From the NCBI GenBank assembly GCA_015061005.1, contig SUXJ01000007.1, positions 62,001 to 126,000 of the forward strand: DNA of 64,000 nucleotides. Direction: 5' to 3'. The DNA comes from Bacteroidales bacterium. GTDB taxonomy: Bacteria; Bacteroidota; Bacteroidia; Bacteroidales; Muribaculaceae. Numbering within the stretch: position 1 is the first letter of the stretch; every line of letters starts with the position of its first letter. Below the pieces are notes generated by a model. The model had not been told where the DNA came from, made no database searches, and worked only from the letters and a program-made list of their open reading frames with translations. Positions 1 through 8,657 of this stretch are shown here, one piece after another. A program made the translations under genes and the position numbers.

Positions 1-385
1 GGTAAGCCCATTGCCATGAATATTCAAAATGAGCCTCATCTTTGGGCTCATAGTTGGCAGTGTCGAGATAATTAACGCCACACTGCAAACAAGCTTCCAT
101 GATAGCTAAATCCTGATATGGAAGCGCCACGTTTATTACCAACTGCGGTTTGTGGCGATTGAGGAGTTCTACGAGTTCTTCGACCGAATCGGCATCAACG
201 CGATCGGTAAGGATTGAAGGCGCTTGGGGCACAGCAGCACGAATAGCATCTGCCACAGCGTCACACTTACTTTGTGTACGGCTTGCGATAACGATTTCAG
301 GGCCAAACACTTCGGGATGTTGCGCACATTTATGAGCCACTACAGTGCCCACACCACCTGCGCCAATAATGATGACTTTAGCCAT
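1..385 (-). CDS. Saccharopine dehydrogenase-like oxidoreductase, probable carboxynorspermidine synthase (3' part outside window)
   Basis: This gene is not in the ORF track because it runs off the window; I translated it from the ATG at 385. It begins MAKVIIIGAGGVGTVVAHKC, a Rossmann NAD(P)-binding glycine motif, and continues with IASRT..KCDAV and later NVALPYQDLAIMEACL..GVNYLDTANYE. This pattern is typical of the saccharopine dehydrogenase/carboxynorspermidine dehydrogenase family, which in Bacteroidales usually makes carboxynorspermidine for polyamine synthesis. Only about 128 N-terminal residues are visible. The exact substrate (lysine or polyamine pathway) is inferred from family resemblance. 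No clear promoter box is seen in the 148-bp gap to the sialidase gene. Confidence 0.85.
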   Translation of the reverse strand, partial: MAKVIIIGAGGVGTVVAHKCAQHPEVFGPEIVIASRTQSKCDAVADAIRAAVPQAPSILTDRVDADSVEELVELLNRHKPQLVINVALPYQDLAIMEACLQCGVNYLDTANYEPKDEAHFEYSWQWAY

Positions 386-480
386 TTACTTCGGATTTGT
401 TAAGATATGTTTTTTCAATTTGACCGCTAATTTACGAATTTATCCTCATTTCTGCAAAAAGAAATCTTTCAACGCATAAA

Positions 481-515
481 AATGAAGAACCCACAGCATT
501 TGCAGGTTCTTCATT
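481..515 (-). terminator. Intrinsic terminator after the sialidase gene
   Basis: Eleven-base arms AATGAAGAACC and GGTTCTTCATT flank a 13-nt loop, about 20 bp beyond the stop codon of the minus-strand gene ending at 534. The hairpin is symmetrical and could also act on the other strand. Confidence 0.75.
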
Positions 516-533
516 ATGGGAAAAATGCAGGTC

Positions 534-3500
534 TTAATGCTGAATAAATTTGCAACCGTCTTTAATGTATAAATGACCTTTAACCGGGTTCACCACTCTG
601 CGCCCTTGAAGGTCATACATGGGACTATCTGATACATTCGAAGGATTGATTTCCTCAATTGAGCTTTGAGATTGAACAACATCGATACGAAACAAATTAC
701 TGTAATTGGCACTAAAGCCAACAGAATTTGACCAAGAGTCGAATGTTCCTGCCGCCATGATGATAATTGCGCCATCTGTGGTGCCATCAGAACGCTTGCT
801 CACGATGTAGTAAGTGTCATCGAGCGTTGTACCTCCGTCGTTGATAGACCAATCGCAATAAGTAGCATTATAGGTGGCGAGAGTTCCGGCGTTATTATTA
901 TAGCCATAGTTTGCGCCGGCACGCCAAATCATGTAGCGTTGCGATGCTTCATTGTAAAAGCTATACTTACCGCTTGCTTCTTTAGTACATTTGAACTTAG
1001 CAGGTTCACCAACGATTTCGGCCGACGAAGTGGAAATATCCAGCACATTGTTTTGGTTAACATAAAGAACATATTCCGAACCATTCTGCTGAACGTTGGT
1101 AAAAGTCAAAACTTTACCGTCCCACTTATCTTCCGGAGCACTGCCCGCGAGCAACGCGTAGATTGCATCAACTTCTTCAGTAGTCGGATCTGCACTCATG
1201 GCATTGAGTGCATCCTCAAGGTTCGCCATGAGACTTGCAGAGGCATCGGAATCTTCTGCCAACGCCGTGAAATAGTCAATTAGGAATTCTTTGCGGTCAA
1301 CGTCACGCTTAACACTATATGCACCATTTGTGATATATTCGAGGTCATAGGCAACATAGATATTATCAAAGCCGTCAAAATTATGTTGGCCTGCACCGGT
1401 TGGGAAGCTCGTTGATACGGGATTATTACGTTTGCCAAAGCCGGTTAAGGTTTCTTCGTAGATGAAGCCGATTCTGTTATCAGCCTGAAGGTCCATTGAG
1501 CTATAAGCAGACGAAGTGTTGCTGACTTGATAAAACCCGTTCCAATCATTAGCGAAATTGGCAACAGAATTGATGTCAGTGAAATCAGTGAGTTCCTTAT
1601 AGAATATACCTACATTTGTACGCCCGGAGCCGGTTGGCAACGATTGCAAAGCAAGATACATTTCTTTGTTATCGATATTACGCTTAACGGGGACAACAAG
1701 AATTTCACCGTTGGTGGAATTGCCGCCGGGAGTAAGTCCGGAGCCTGCAAATGTGCTCTTCACAGAAGTGCTCCATTCGCCTTCACCGGTAAGGGTGTTA
1801 CTGTAAGTATATATGTTGTATATACGACCACCACCCACACGGCTTGACAGAATAACTCGTCCGTCAGGCATTTCTTCACACTTGGGTTCGTCGCCACCGG
1901 GAGCAGGAAGTGCGGAAGCTCCACCAAGGGCGTGCCATGTGCGACCGAAGTCATCAGAATAGATTACGCGGTTACCATTAGGACGCGCGCACATTGCAGC
2001 ATACAGGCGATAGTACTTATCCTTCTTAACAATACGGCTTTGGAACACCTTACCTCCACCGACAAAAGCAGCTTGAATGGGATTTCCTGCATCGAAAAGG
2101 CTATAGATGTCTTCAGTAACATTTACAGGGGTACCCCATGTATTGCCATTATCGGAACTATGAATTGTAGCAATGAGGTTGGGGTTTTGGCGAGTAGTAT
2201 TGCCATTGCCATAAACTGTACAACCGGCCACAGCTATGATAAGCACTTCATTGCTTGTACGGTCAGCAACAATTGCCGGGTCACCGAATGCGGTGTCAAA
2301 GTAGTTTTCTGTTGCAGAGGTGCGACCTGTGCCAACGGCAACATCAATCATATCGCTCCAAGTCTCGCCATGATTATCGCTGGTGCGGCACACCACGTCA
2401 ACCTGTCCGTAACCGGGATCGGTACCACAAACGAGTCGAGCGGCTGCAGTAATCAGTCGGCCATTGCTAGCCGTTGTTATGCCCGGGATACGATAAGGCG
2501 GAATAACTCCGTCTCCTTTACTGGTGTTATACAAATCTTGTTTTACAGGAGCAGCAGGAACGTCAATATTTGAAACCTTGATTGTGTTTCCTTCAACGAC
2601 AATATCGGCTCCGCTGAGAACTCCACCAAGCATTGCCGCCGAAAGCTGAGTTGCAGCAATTTCTCCTGAAGTAATAAAGAAACCTCCATTGAAAGCCTTT
2701 TCTACGGTTGCTCCATGAGTATATACAACATAAACATCGGGATTATTCTCAACTACAACGTTATAAACGTTCATATCATCAACATCAACCGACACAAAGC
2801 GCCAATTGTTGTCGTCGGCATTCGCGCCGCCATCAGTCCAAGTGGTAAGGAATGGAACTCCGCCAACCATAAAGTTGGACCCGCCATTCGTGCAGTTCAG
2901 AGCTTCAGTGAAATAGTAATAACGATATTCACCTACATCATGAGTTGAGCCAACGGTGAGCTCACTGTAAGAACCCATAACTCCTGTGCCATAGTTGGTT
3001 CCTGCTACGATAGGATTGCCATCGCCATTAACAATGCCGATTTTGTTATTATCCTTTACTTCAATGCGCCAAATTCCGTTGTTGGTTTCAACCACAGAGT
3101 TTGATTGAAGTGTGAACTTCATGCTGTTAGCTCCAAGAGTTGCATCGTTATAAAGGTGTTCGGCGCGCGAAGTTGCTTTGCTCACCAAATGATAGTAGCC
3201 CGAAGTAACATCTTTTGCTGCAGGGATCTCTACTTCTTTACCATTGAGGAAGTCTTCAAGGTCGTTAACCAAGGTCGCACAATCTTGACCTGCTATTGAA
3301 CCGGTAAAGCGTCCGAGGAGAGCATTGAGATCCGCAAGTTTTGATGCATTGTCTTTGTATTCTTCGCGAAGAATTTGAATTTTCTCATATTGGTGTATGC
3401 CCTCAATCAAACGTTCGAAACGCACACTTGAGCGATTTCCCGGATAGTAGCAATAAGTGTCGCCCGCACCAAACTTGCGGAAACGACTGTCGGTAAGCGG

Positions 3501-5549
3501 ATGTTCGTCCCAGTTAATCCAAGCCCAATGCAAGTATCCGTCGAGATTCATTTTTGCGGCATAGATGGGGAGATAAGCCGCTTCGGCAGAAAAGGCGTTG
3601 CTGAAAATATTGGGTTCAGAATTAGCGCAGCTGGTATAGAACGTGGTAACCATACCGTCAGCCTTGCGGCTTGAGAGTTGAGCCGCGGTAAAGAGGTGTT
3701 CTTGTCCGAGCTGAACGCTCTTATCATGAAGTTTATCGCAAAGCGAAGAGTGGTAATTTCCTGCCAGAGCCATTTTGAATCCGAGAGCATTAGCAATATT
3801 GTAGGCGTTCAGCATGTCGCTCTCTGCACGTTCATCCATGGCTATGCAGGTTTTTTCAAACCAACCTTTTTGCTGCAAGTGGGACTTAAACGCTGTCAGG
3901 AAGTTGTTCCACAAAGTAGAATACTCGGTAGATGAAGTCGTGGTTGTAATGAACTTATAGGTTGCAGACGCTTCGTCATAATAACGGAAACTCATATCCC
4001 ACGGCACCATGCTGAAACAGTTAATCTGCTTATCAATACCGTATTCTGCACAAAGTTCAACATATTTATCGAAAATTTCGTAATCATAGGTCCAAGTACC
4101 GTCGGCTTTCTTGACTGTTTCTACCATAGGGTCGAAAAGGTCATGAGTTTGTTCGCCCCATGGCTCATAAAAGAGAATGGCGGAGACAGTACGCTGACCT
4201 GCACGTCCGAGTGCTTTCAGGTACGGGCGAAGTGCTTCAAAGTGCTCATCGCTCCAACGTTCCACTTGATAGTAACGACTTACGGCATAAGGCTGTTGCC
4301 AAAAGTCGAGATGGAATTTCTGGTCCGCAACTTCGGGCAGAGAATGAGAGTCAACCACAATGTTGAGAGTGAGGCTCTTCACAACATTTCCGGTAGCATT
4401 AACAACCTCAAGAGCAGTCGTGTACTGACCGGCTTCAATGCTGCGCGGAACTTCGATTGTGCACCAAACAGGACGAGTTTCCATTGCAGGCACCTCATGA
4501 GGCTTATCTTGGTCAATAACGTCTGCAACGAGCCATGGTGCAAGAGTGGTCGGATGATTTCCACACGAAACATAATCATCAGTGATAACATAGTTGACAA
4601 AGCGAGCATCACCTCCATTTATACCGGTAGCAACCCCGGATTTTGTCCATTCGGTCATTCTTACAGTCAACGTGCCTTGATCTGTATTGCTAAAGAGCAC
4701 GGCTTGAATATTTGCACGTTCACCCTTCCACGCGTTAATTGTTGCAACATCTTTTTGAGTCACAGCCGGAACTTCATGGAGTTTATATTGCACATCACGC
4801 GATGCCCATGTGGCATTCAGCCCTGCGGGTATAGAATTCCAAGCCGCCACATCGGGAGTAGTGCCAACACGAGGTTCATCATAATCATCTATGGGATAAT
4901 CAACCACTACCTCTCCGGCTTCACCACTAACACGGAGCATCACATCAATTATAGAGCCGCCATCGCTGATAAAATTAGCATAGGAACCGGTCGGGTCAAT
5001 ACTATTCCACTGCACCGCATATCGCATACGAAATACGGCTCCGTCTTCAACGTCGGTCGGCACATTAAAGGAACCGGGAGCGAGAACATCACCATTGCTT
5101 TGATATATGCCTGCACTATTCCAACCGGTATCGCCGTTAGTGTTCTTACCATAGAGCGACCAGCACATGAGTTCATTACCATCACCCTTGGTATATGGGC
5201 CATCACCTTGCAAATTTACATCAAACTGCTTATTGTTATTCCAGTCAACATAAACATAACCGTGCATCCACGATCCGTTGATGGCAATCTGAGGAGTCAC
5301 TGTTTCACCTCGCATCACTTCAAAAGTAATGGCGGTCTTGTCGAAATAAGCAGCACAACGAGGTGCAGATGCAATATTTGTTATTGACTGCTGAGAACTA
5401 TGAGTCCCCACAATACCTACTGAAATGGGATAATGAGTGTCGTGATTGACATTCTCATCAGCACCATGCACAACATAGTAATCGGACTGAGAATGCGCGG
5501 CAAATACCGACATCGCAGCCGAAATCAAAAAAAGTGATAATTTTTTCAT
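534..5549 (-). CDS. Secreted multidomain glycosidase: GEVED-like, GH123-like (DUF4091) and GH33 sialidase domains, with sorting tail
   Basis: The 1671-aa protein starts with a signal peptide (MKKLSLFLISAAMSVFAAHS). Residues about 60-220 resemble a GEVED-type beta domain (YVDWNNNKQFD). Residues about 410-760 resemble the DUF4091/GH123 glycosidase catalytic region (FHLDFWQQP, LHWAWINWDEHP). From about residue 1015 there is a sialidase domain with the YRIP motif (PPYRIPGITT) and Asp-boxes SDNHGETW, SSDNGNTW and SDDFGRTW, ending near 1410. A lectin-like module (YVLYVNQNN) follows, then a tail YDLQGRRV..KGHLYIKDG that resembles T9SS or Por-type sorting ends. GH33 enzymes release terminal sialic acid, and GH123 enzymes are beta-N-acetylgalactosaminidases, so host mucin or glycolipid glycans are plausible substrates (inference). 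The gene is monocistronic, with terminators on both sides. Confidence 0.85.
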   Translation of the reverse strand: MKKLSLFLISAAMSVFAAHSQSDYYVVHGADENVNHDTHYPISVGIVGTHSSQQSITNIASAPRCAAYFDKTAITFEVMRGETVTPQIAINGSWMHGYVYVDWNNNKQFDVNLQGDGPYTKGDGNELMCWSLYGKNTNGDTGWNSAGIYQSNGDVLAPGSFNVPTDVEDGAVFRMRYAVQWNSIDPTGSYANFISDGGSIIDVMLRVSGEAGEVVVDYPIDDYDEPRVGTTPDVAAWNSIPAGLNATWASRDVQYKLHEVPAVTQKDVATINAWKGERANIQAVLFSNTDQGTLTVRMTEWTKSGVATGINGGDARFVNYVITDDYVSCGNHPTTLAPWLVADVIDQDKPHEVPAMETRPVWCTIEVPRSIEAGQYTTALEVVNATGNVVKSLTLNIVVDSHSLPEVADQKFHLDFWQQPYAVSRYYQVERWSDEHFEALRPYLKALGRAGQRTVSAILFYEPWGEQTHDLFDPMVETVKKADGTWTYDYEIFDKYVELCAEYGIDKQINCFSMVPWDMSFRYYDEASATYKFITTTTSSTEYSTLWNNFLTAFKSHLQQKGWFEKTCIAMDERAESDMLNAYNIANALGFKMALAGNYHSSLCDKLHDKSVQLGQEHLFTAAQLSSRKADGMVTTFYTSCANSEPNIFSNAFSAEAAYLPIYAAKMNLDGYLHWAWINWDEHPLTDSRFRKFGAGDTYCYYPGNRSSVRFERLIEGIHQYEKIQILREEYKDNASKLADLNALLGRFTGSIAGQDCATLVNDLEDFLNGKEVEIPAAKDVTSGYYHLVSKATSRAEHLYNDATLGANSMKFTLQSNSVVETNNGIWRIEVKDNNKIGIVNGDGNPIVAGTNYGTGVMGSYSELTVGSTHDVGEYRYYYFTEALNCTNGGSNFMVGGVPFLTTWTDGGANADDNNWRFVSVDVDDMNVYNVVVENNPDVYVVYTHGATVEKAFNGGFFITSGEIAATQLSAAMLGGVLSGADIVVEGNTIKVSNIDVPAAPVKQDLYNTSKGDGVIPPYRIPGITTASNGRLITAAARLVCGTDPGYGQVDVVCRTSDNHGETWSDMIDVAVGTGRTSATENYFDTAFGDPAIVADRTSNEVLIIAVAGCTVYGNGNTTRQNPNLIATIHSSDNGNTWGTPVNVTEDIYSLFDAGNPIQAAFVGGGKVFQSRIVKKDKYYRLYAAMCARPNGNRVIYSDDFGRTWHALGGASALPAPGGDEPKCEEMPDGRVILSSRVGGGRIYNIYTYSNTLTGEGEWSTSVKSTFAGSGLTPGGNSTNGEILVVPVKRNIDNKEMYLALQSLPTGSGRTNVGIFYKELTDFTDINSVANFANDWNGFYQVSNTSSAYSSMDLQADNRIGFIYEETLTGFGKRNNPVSTSFPTGAGQHNFDGFDNIYVAYDLEYITNGAYSVKRDVDRKEFLIDYFTALAEDSDASASLMANLEDALNAMSADPTTEEVDAIYALLAGSAPEDKWDGKVLTFTNVQQNGSEYVLYVNQNNVLDISTSSAEIVGEPAKFKCTKEASGKYSFYNEASQRYMIWRAGANYGYNNNAGTLATYNATYCDWSINDGGTTLDDTYYIVSKRSDGTTDGAIIIMAAGTFDSWSNSVGFSANYSNLFRIDVVQSQSSIEEINPSNVSDSPMYDLQGRRVVNPVKGHLYIKDGCKFIQH

Positions 5550-5595
5550 TAGTATTTAAGGTTAATTATTGATATTTCAATTGAATTTAATTCGG

Positions 5596-5632
5596 CAAAG
5601 ATAATAACATTTATTCGCATTACCCCCCCCAA
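5596..5632 (-). promoter_or_regulatory. Putative promoter of the sialidase gene with a poly-G/C tract upstream of the -7 box
   Basis: Read on the minus strand, TATCTTTG (5603..5596) matches the Bacteroidetes -7 consensus TAnnTTTG. A TTG at 5632..5630 lies 26 nt upstream, longer than the usual 19-21. The spacer contains most of a run of eight G (C8 on the plus strand, 5623-5630). Loss of several G would bring the spacing closer to consensus. Confidence 0.45.
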
Positions 5633-5647
5633 TTTGTTAATAATCAC

Positions 5648-5688
5648 TAAATCCCCGAAATTCCTGTATTTGGGATTTCGGGGATTTA
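5648..5688 (-). terminator. Intrinsic terminator after panB
   Basis: A perfect inverted repeat of about 14 bp (TAAATCCCCGAAAT and its complement) with a 13-nt loop lies 22 bp beyond the panB stop codon and ends the minus-strand 5'-nucleotidase/ferritin/panB cluster. Confidence 0.85.
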
Positions 5689-5709
5689 ATAATATGTTGG
5701 AGAAATCGG

Positions 5710-6531
5710 TTAGTATTGCTCAGATTCGTTAGGGAAGTCAACAGCCTTGACATCCGAAACATAATTGCCAATTGCATCAACAATGACATTGCCGAGATCG
5801 GCATAACGACGTAAGAAACGAGGGGAAAAGCCTTGATTAATGCCCAACATATCTTGCATTACGAGCACTTGACCGTCAGTAGCCGAGCCTGCACCGATTC
5901 CTATAGTTGGAATAGAGAGGCTCTCCGTCACTTCGCGAGCAAGGTCAGCCGGAATCTTTTCAAGCACCAACGCAAAACACCCTATTTCTTGAAGCATCAG
6001 AGCATCTTCCTTGAGTTTGGCGGCTTCAGCTTCTGATTTGGCGCGTACATTATACGTGCCGAACTTATTAATACTCTGCGGCGTAAGACCTAAATGTGCC
6101 ATTACAGGAATGCCTGCTGAGAGAATGCGCTCAATGCTTTCGCGCACTTCCGCGCCACCCTCGATTTTCACAGCCTCGGCTCCAGACTCCTTCATAATAC
6201 GAATAGCGTTGGCAAGGGCCTCTTTACTGTTTCCTTGATATGAGCCAAAAGGCATGTCGCAAACAACTAATGCACGCTTCACGCCACGCACAACCGAAGT
6301 GGCATGATAAATCATTTGATCTAAAGTAATAGGCAGCGTTGTGGTGTTACCTGCCATCACGTTTGAGGCCGAATCTCCTACCAGTATGGCATCAACACCG
6401 GCCTGATCCACAAGAGTTGCCATAGAGTAATCATAGGCAGTGAGCATGGCGATTTTCTCACCACGCTCCTTCATTTGTTGCAAACGTATAGTTGTGACTT
6501 TACGTTTGTCGTCAGTAGTGTTTGTCGACAT
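5710..6531 (-). CDS. panB: 3-methyl-2-oxobutanoate hydroxymethyltransferase
   Basis: PanB transfers a hydroxymethyl group from methylene-tetrahydrofolate to 2-oxoisovalerate, giving ketopantoate, the first committed step of pantothenate/CoA synthesis in the cytosol. The 273-aa length is normal. Family signatures are visible: [45 protein letters not shown] and [10 protein letters not shown], with metal-binding Asp and Glu residues inside them. The gene starts 1 nt inside the ferritin stop (TAATG), so the two are translationally coupled. Later pantothenate genes are not in the window. Confidence 0.97.
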   Translation of the reverse strand: MSTNTTDDKRKVTTIRLQQMKERGEKIAMLTAYDYSMATLVDQAGVDAILVGDSASNVMAGNTTTLPITLDQMIYHATSVVRGVKRALVVCDMPFGSYQGNSKEALANAIRIMKESGAEAVKIEGGAEVRESIERILSAGIPVMAHLGLTPQSINKFGTYNVRAKSEAEAAKLKEDALMLQEIGCFALVLEKIPADLAREVTESLSIPTIGIGAGSATDGQVLVMQDMLGINQGFSPRFLRRYADLGNVIVDAIGNYVSDVKAVDFPNESEQY

Positions 6532-7058
6532 TATTCAGCAGCTGTGGCAAGAGGTGCGGGAACGTTATATACTCGAGTGGCAAGCTCACGATCGAGAGTA
6601 TAAAGACCGGGACCGTCAGAGCCAATAAGGCTAAATTTGTTGATAAGATCCTGAGCGGCCTCTTCTTCTTCCACCTGCTCATTTACGAACCAATTGAGCT
6701 GATCGCGAGTAGCATAATCGCGTTCATCTTCTGCGAGGGCATAGATATTGTTGATTAACGCGGTTACTTTCTGCTCGTGTTCAAGAGTGGCACGGAAAAG
6801 GTCGGTTGTTGTTGCCCAACCATCAGTAGGAACAGCATCAATGGGCTTGAGAATGACACGTCCACCACGGCGAACAATATAGTTCATGAAAATTTCGGCA
6901 TGGGCCTGTTCTTCTTTAAACTGAATTCGGAACCAATTAGCAACACCGGGCAAGCCCTTATCTTCGCAGAACATACCCATTGACAAATACAAATATGCCG
7001 ACCACAGTTCAGCATTAATTTGCTCATTAAGAGCGTCTTGAATCTTTTGACTTAACAT
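6531..7058 (-). CDS. ftnA: Bacterial non-heme ferritin
   Basis: This 175-aa four-helix ferritin oxidizes Fe(II) at a di-iron centre and stores the ferric mineral in a 24-mer shell. The ferroxidase ligands fall in the expected motifs: [14 protein letters not shown] (helix A Glu/Tyr), [11 protein letters not shown] (ExxH) and the helix-C Glu in LEHEQKVT, with a later [14 protein letters not shown] segment. Family members in Bacteroidales are typically about 160-175 aa. It lies 24 bp after the 5'-nucleotidase gene and overlaps panB by one base, so it is probably co-transcribed with both. No Fur-like operator is obvious in the short gap. Confidence 0.95.
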   Translation of the reverse strand: MLSQKIQDALNEQINAELWSAYLYLSMGMFCEDKGLPGVANWFRIQFKEEQAHAEIFMNYIVRRGGRVILKPIDAVPTDGWATTTDLFRATLEHEQKVTALINNIYALAEDERDYATRDQLNWFVNEQVEEEEAAQDLINKFSLIGSDGPGLYTLDRELATRVYNVPAPLATAAE

Positions 7059-7082
7059 AGTGAGTTACAGTTTATATTGTTA

Positions 7083-8558
7083 TTATTTCATTCGCTGTAT
7101 AGTATCCGGAACAATGACCGGATTTTTCTTAAAGTGAGAGAGAAGGTCTTCAAACACCAAATTATCGCTTTCAGCCACGTGTTTTGCTCGAGTTAACGGA
7201 GTCATATAATCACCTCCATTAGCAAGATAATCTACCGTGGCAATACGGTAAATCTTATTCGGATTAATATTTCCGGAGGCAATTACTCCGCTAACGGAAT
7301 GATCCTTGCGATATTTCATAATTTCACGAGCCTCTAAAAGATCTGAACCTTTTATATCCAATACGACAACCTTATTATGAAACGGCATCATATCAATTAC
7401 AGCACCTTCCGAAATGCCGCCCGGAGCCCACGTGGTGCGCAAGCTTCCACTATTGGCTATAGCACCCACAACTCCATTGGCCAATTCTGAACCACGCGAT
7501 GAAAGAAAATCTGCGGTAAAATTTTGCAAAGCATAACCGTTACTTTTATTCATCGGTTCTCCTCCACTCAACGTTGCCACTTCGTTATTATATAGAGAAT
7601 CAATCCCGGCGCGATATGGTTCAAGGGACTGCATCAACTGTTGGTCACGTCGTCCGTCGAGGCTCGAATCTACCGCAATGAGTTTTTCGGAGATTTTATC
7701 CGTTGAAAGGTTAATCGAGGTCACACCAAGATATTCGCCATTTCTACCGGTTTGCACTATATTTACCGGACAGCCGACAGCATTTAAGACAACAAATGCA
7801 GTGTCAAGTTTGGTATGACTGTGAGCACCTATAATCAGGTCAATCCCTTGAGTCTGTTCAGCAACTTGAACATCACCGAATAGACCCACGGACTCATCGG
7901 GATAGCTAAAGCCGATGTGAGTAACGGCTATAACGAAATCACACTGATTTTTATTTCTTAATATATCAATCGTTTGATTTACGGTTTCTTTCCACGGCAA
8001 AAACTTTATGCCATCATAGTTACCTTCGGCAATCATCCCGTTTGGATCAATATTGAGAGCAAAAACCCCTACTCTATGATTGCCATATTGCTTGATGACG
8101 TATGGAACAAACATGTCGGCGAGTTCGGATTCCGAAAAATCGTAATTACTGCTTAACAAAGTCGGCTCTGCCTCATCAAGAACATGCTTTAAGGCTTTAA
8201 CGCCATTGTCAAACTCATGATTTCCAAGAATTTGAATATCATAGTCCAACTCATTAAGAATCAATTGCTCTACCTCTCCTTTATATAGATGATAGAACAA
8301 AGTTCCTTGCACGGCATCGCCTGCGTCAATGACAAGAACATTGGGATTTGCACTGCGAATCGAATCTATCAAAACTTTTCGGCGCAACGCACCTCCGAGA
8401 CCACTCGACGGATTTGGGTCAATATGGCTGTGAGTGTCATTCGTATGGATAACCACAAGGGTATTATCAGCGTCATTTTCAGGCGCCGTCGTCTTTGACA
8501 GACTGCATCCTGCAACAAGGAAGGATGCCAATATAATGAGAATACCTTTTATTTTCAT
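7083..8558 (-). CDS. 5'-nucleotidase / 2',3'-cyclic phosphodiesterase lipoprotein (UshA-like)
   Basis: The start is set at 8558 (MKIKGILIILASFLVAGC) rather than the track start at 8579. It gives a clean lipoprotein signal with lipobox LVAGC, and the -7 promoter box lies just upstream. The 491-aa protein carries the metallophosphatase motifs IHTNDTHSH, DAGDAVQGT, LGNHEFDNG, VTHIG and GAHSHTKLD in the N-terminal half. The C-terminal half has the 5'-nucleotidase substrate domain (ANSGSLRTTWAPG, ISEGAVIDMMPFHN). It should dephosphorylate nucleotides outside the inner membrane for purine and phosphate salvage. Many Bacteroidales split the two domains into adjacent genes; here they are in one chain. 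Confidence 0.9.
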   Translation of the reverse strand: MKIKGILIILASFLVAGCSLSKTTAPENDADNTLVVIHTNDTHSHIDPNPSSGLGGALRRKVLIDSIRSANPNVLVIDAGDAVQGTLFYHLYKGEVEQLILNELDYDIQILGNHEFDNGVKALKHVLDEAEPTLLSSNYDFSESELADMFVPYVIKQYGNHRVGVFALNIDPNGMIAEGNYDGIKFLPWKETVNQTIDILRNKNQCDFVIAVTHIGFSYPDESVGLFGDVQVAEQTQGIDLIIGAHSHTKLDTAFVVLNAVGCPVNIVQTGRNGEYLGVTSINLSTDKISEKLIAVDSSLDGRRDQQLMQSLEPYRAGIDSLYNNEVATLSGGEPMNKSNGYALQNFTADFLSSRGSELANGVVGAIANSGSLRTTWAPGGISEGAVIDMMPFHNKVVVLDIKGSDLLEAREIMKYRKDHSVSGVIASGNINPNKIYRIATVDYLANGGDYMTPLTRAKHVAESDNLVFEDLLSHFKKNPVIVPDTIQRMK

Positions 8559-8566
8559 ATATGGTG

Positions 8567-8574
8567 CAAAGTTA
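8567..8574 (-). promoter_or_regulatory. -7 promoter box of the 5'-nucleotidase gene, 8 nt from its start codon
   Basis: TAACTTTG (8574..8567, minus strand) matches TAnnTTTG, with a TTG about 17 nt further upstream. Only 8 nt separate the box from ATG at 8558, so the transcript would be leaderless or nearly so. Confidence 0.6.
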
Positions 8575-8629
8575 GGCAAAAAAGTTCATTTCAACGAGAT
8601 TTTTCTTGCAAAATTATTCTTAAAGTGGT

Positions 8630-8637
8630 TATATTTG
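8630..8637 (+). promoter_or_regulatory. -7 promoter box of the nucleoside kinase gene
   Basis: TATATTTG matches TAnnTTTG and lies 20 nt before the chosen ATG at 8658. It lies inside the upstream extension of the ORF-track start (GTG at 8625), which argues against that start. Confidence 0.6.
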
Positions 8638-8657
8638 CGGAAAAGTTTTTCACAAAT

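Noticed and set aside
4143-5387. 414-aa plus-strand ORF inside the sialidase gene
   Set aside because: It is a shadow of the minus-strand glycosidase, with no domain or start signal.
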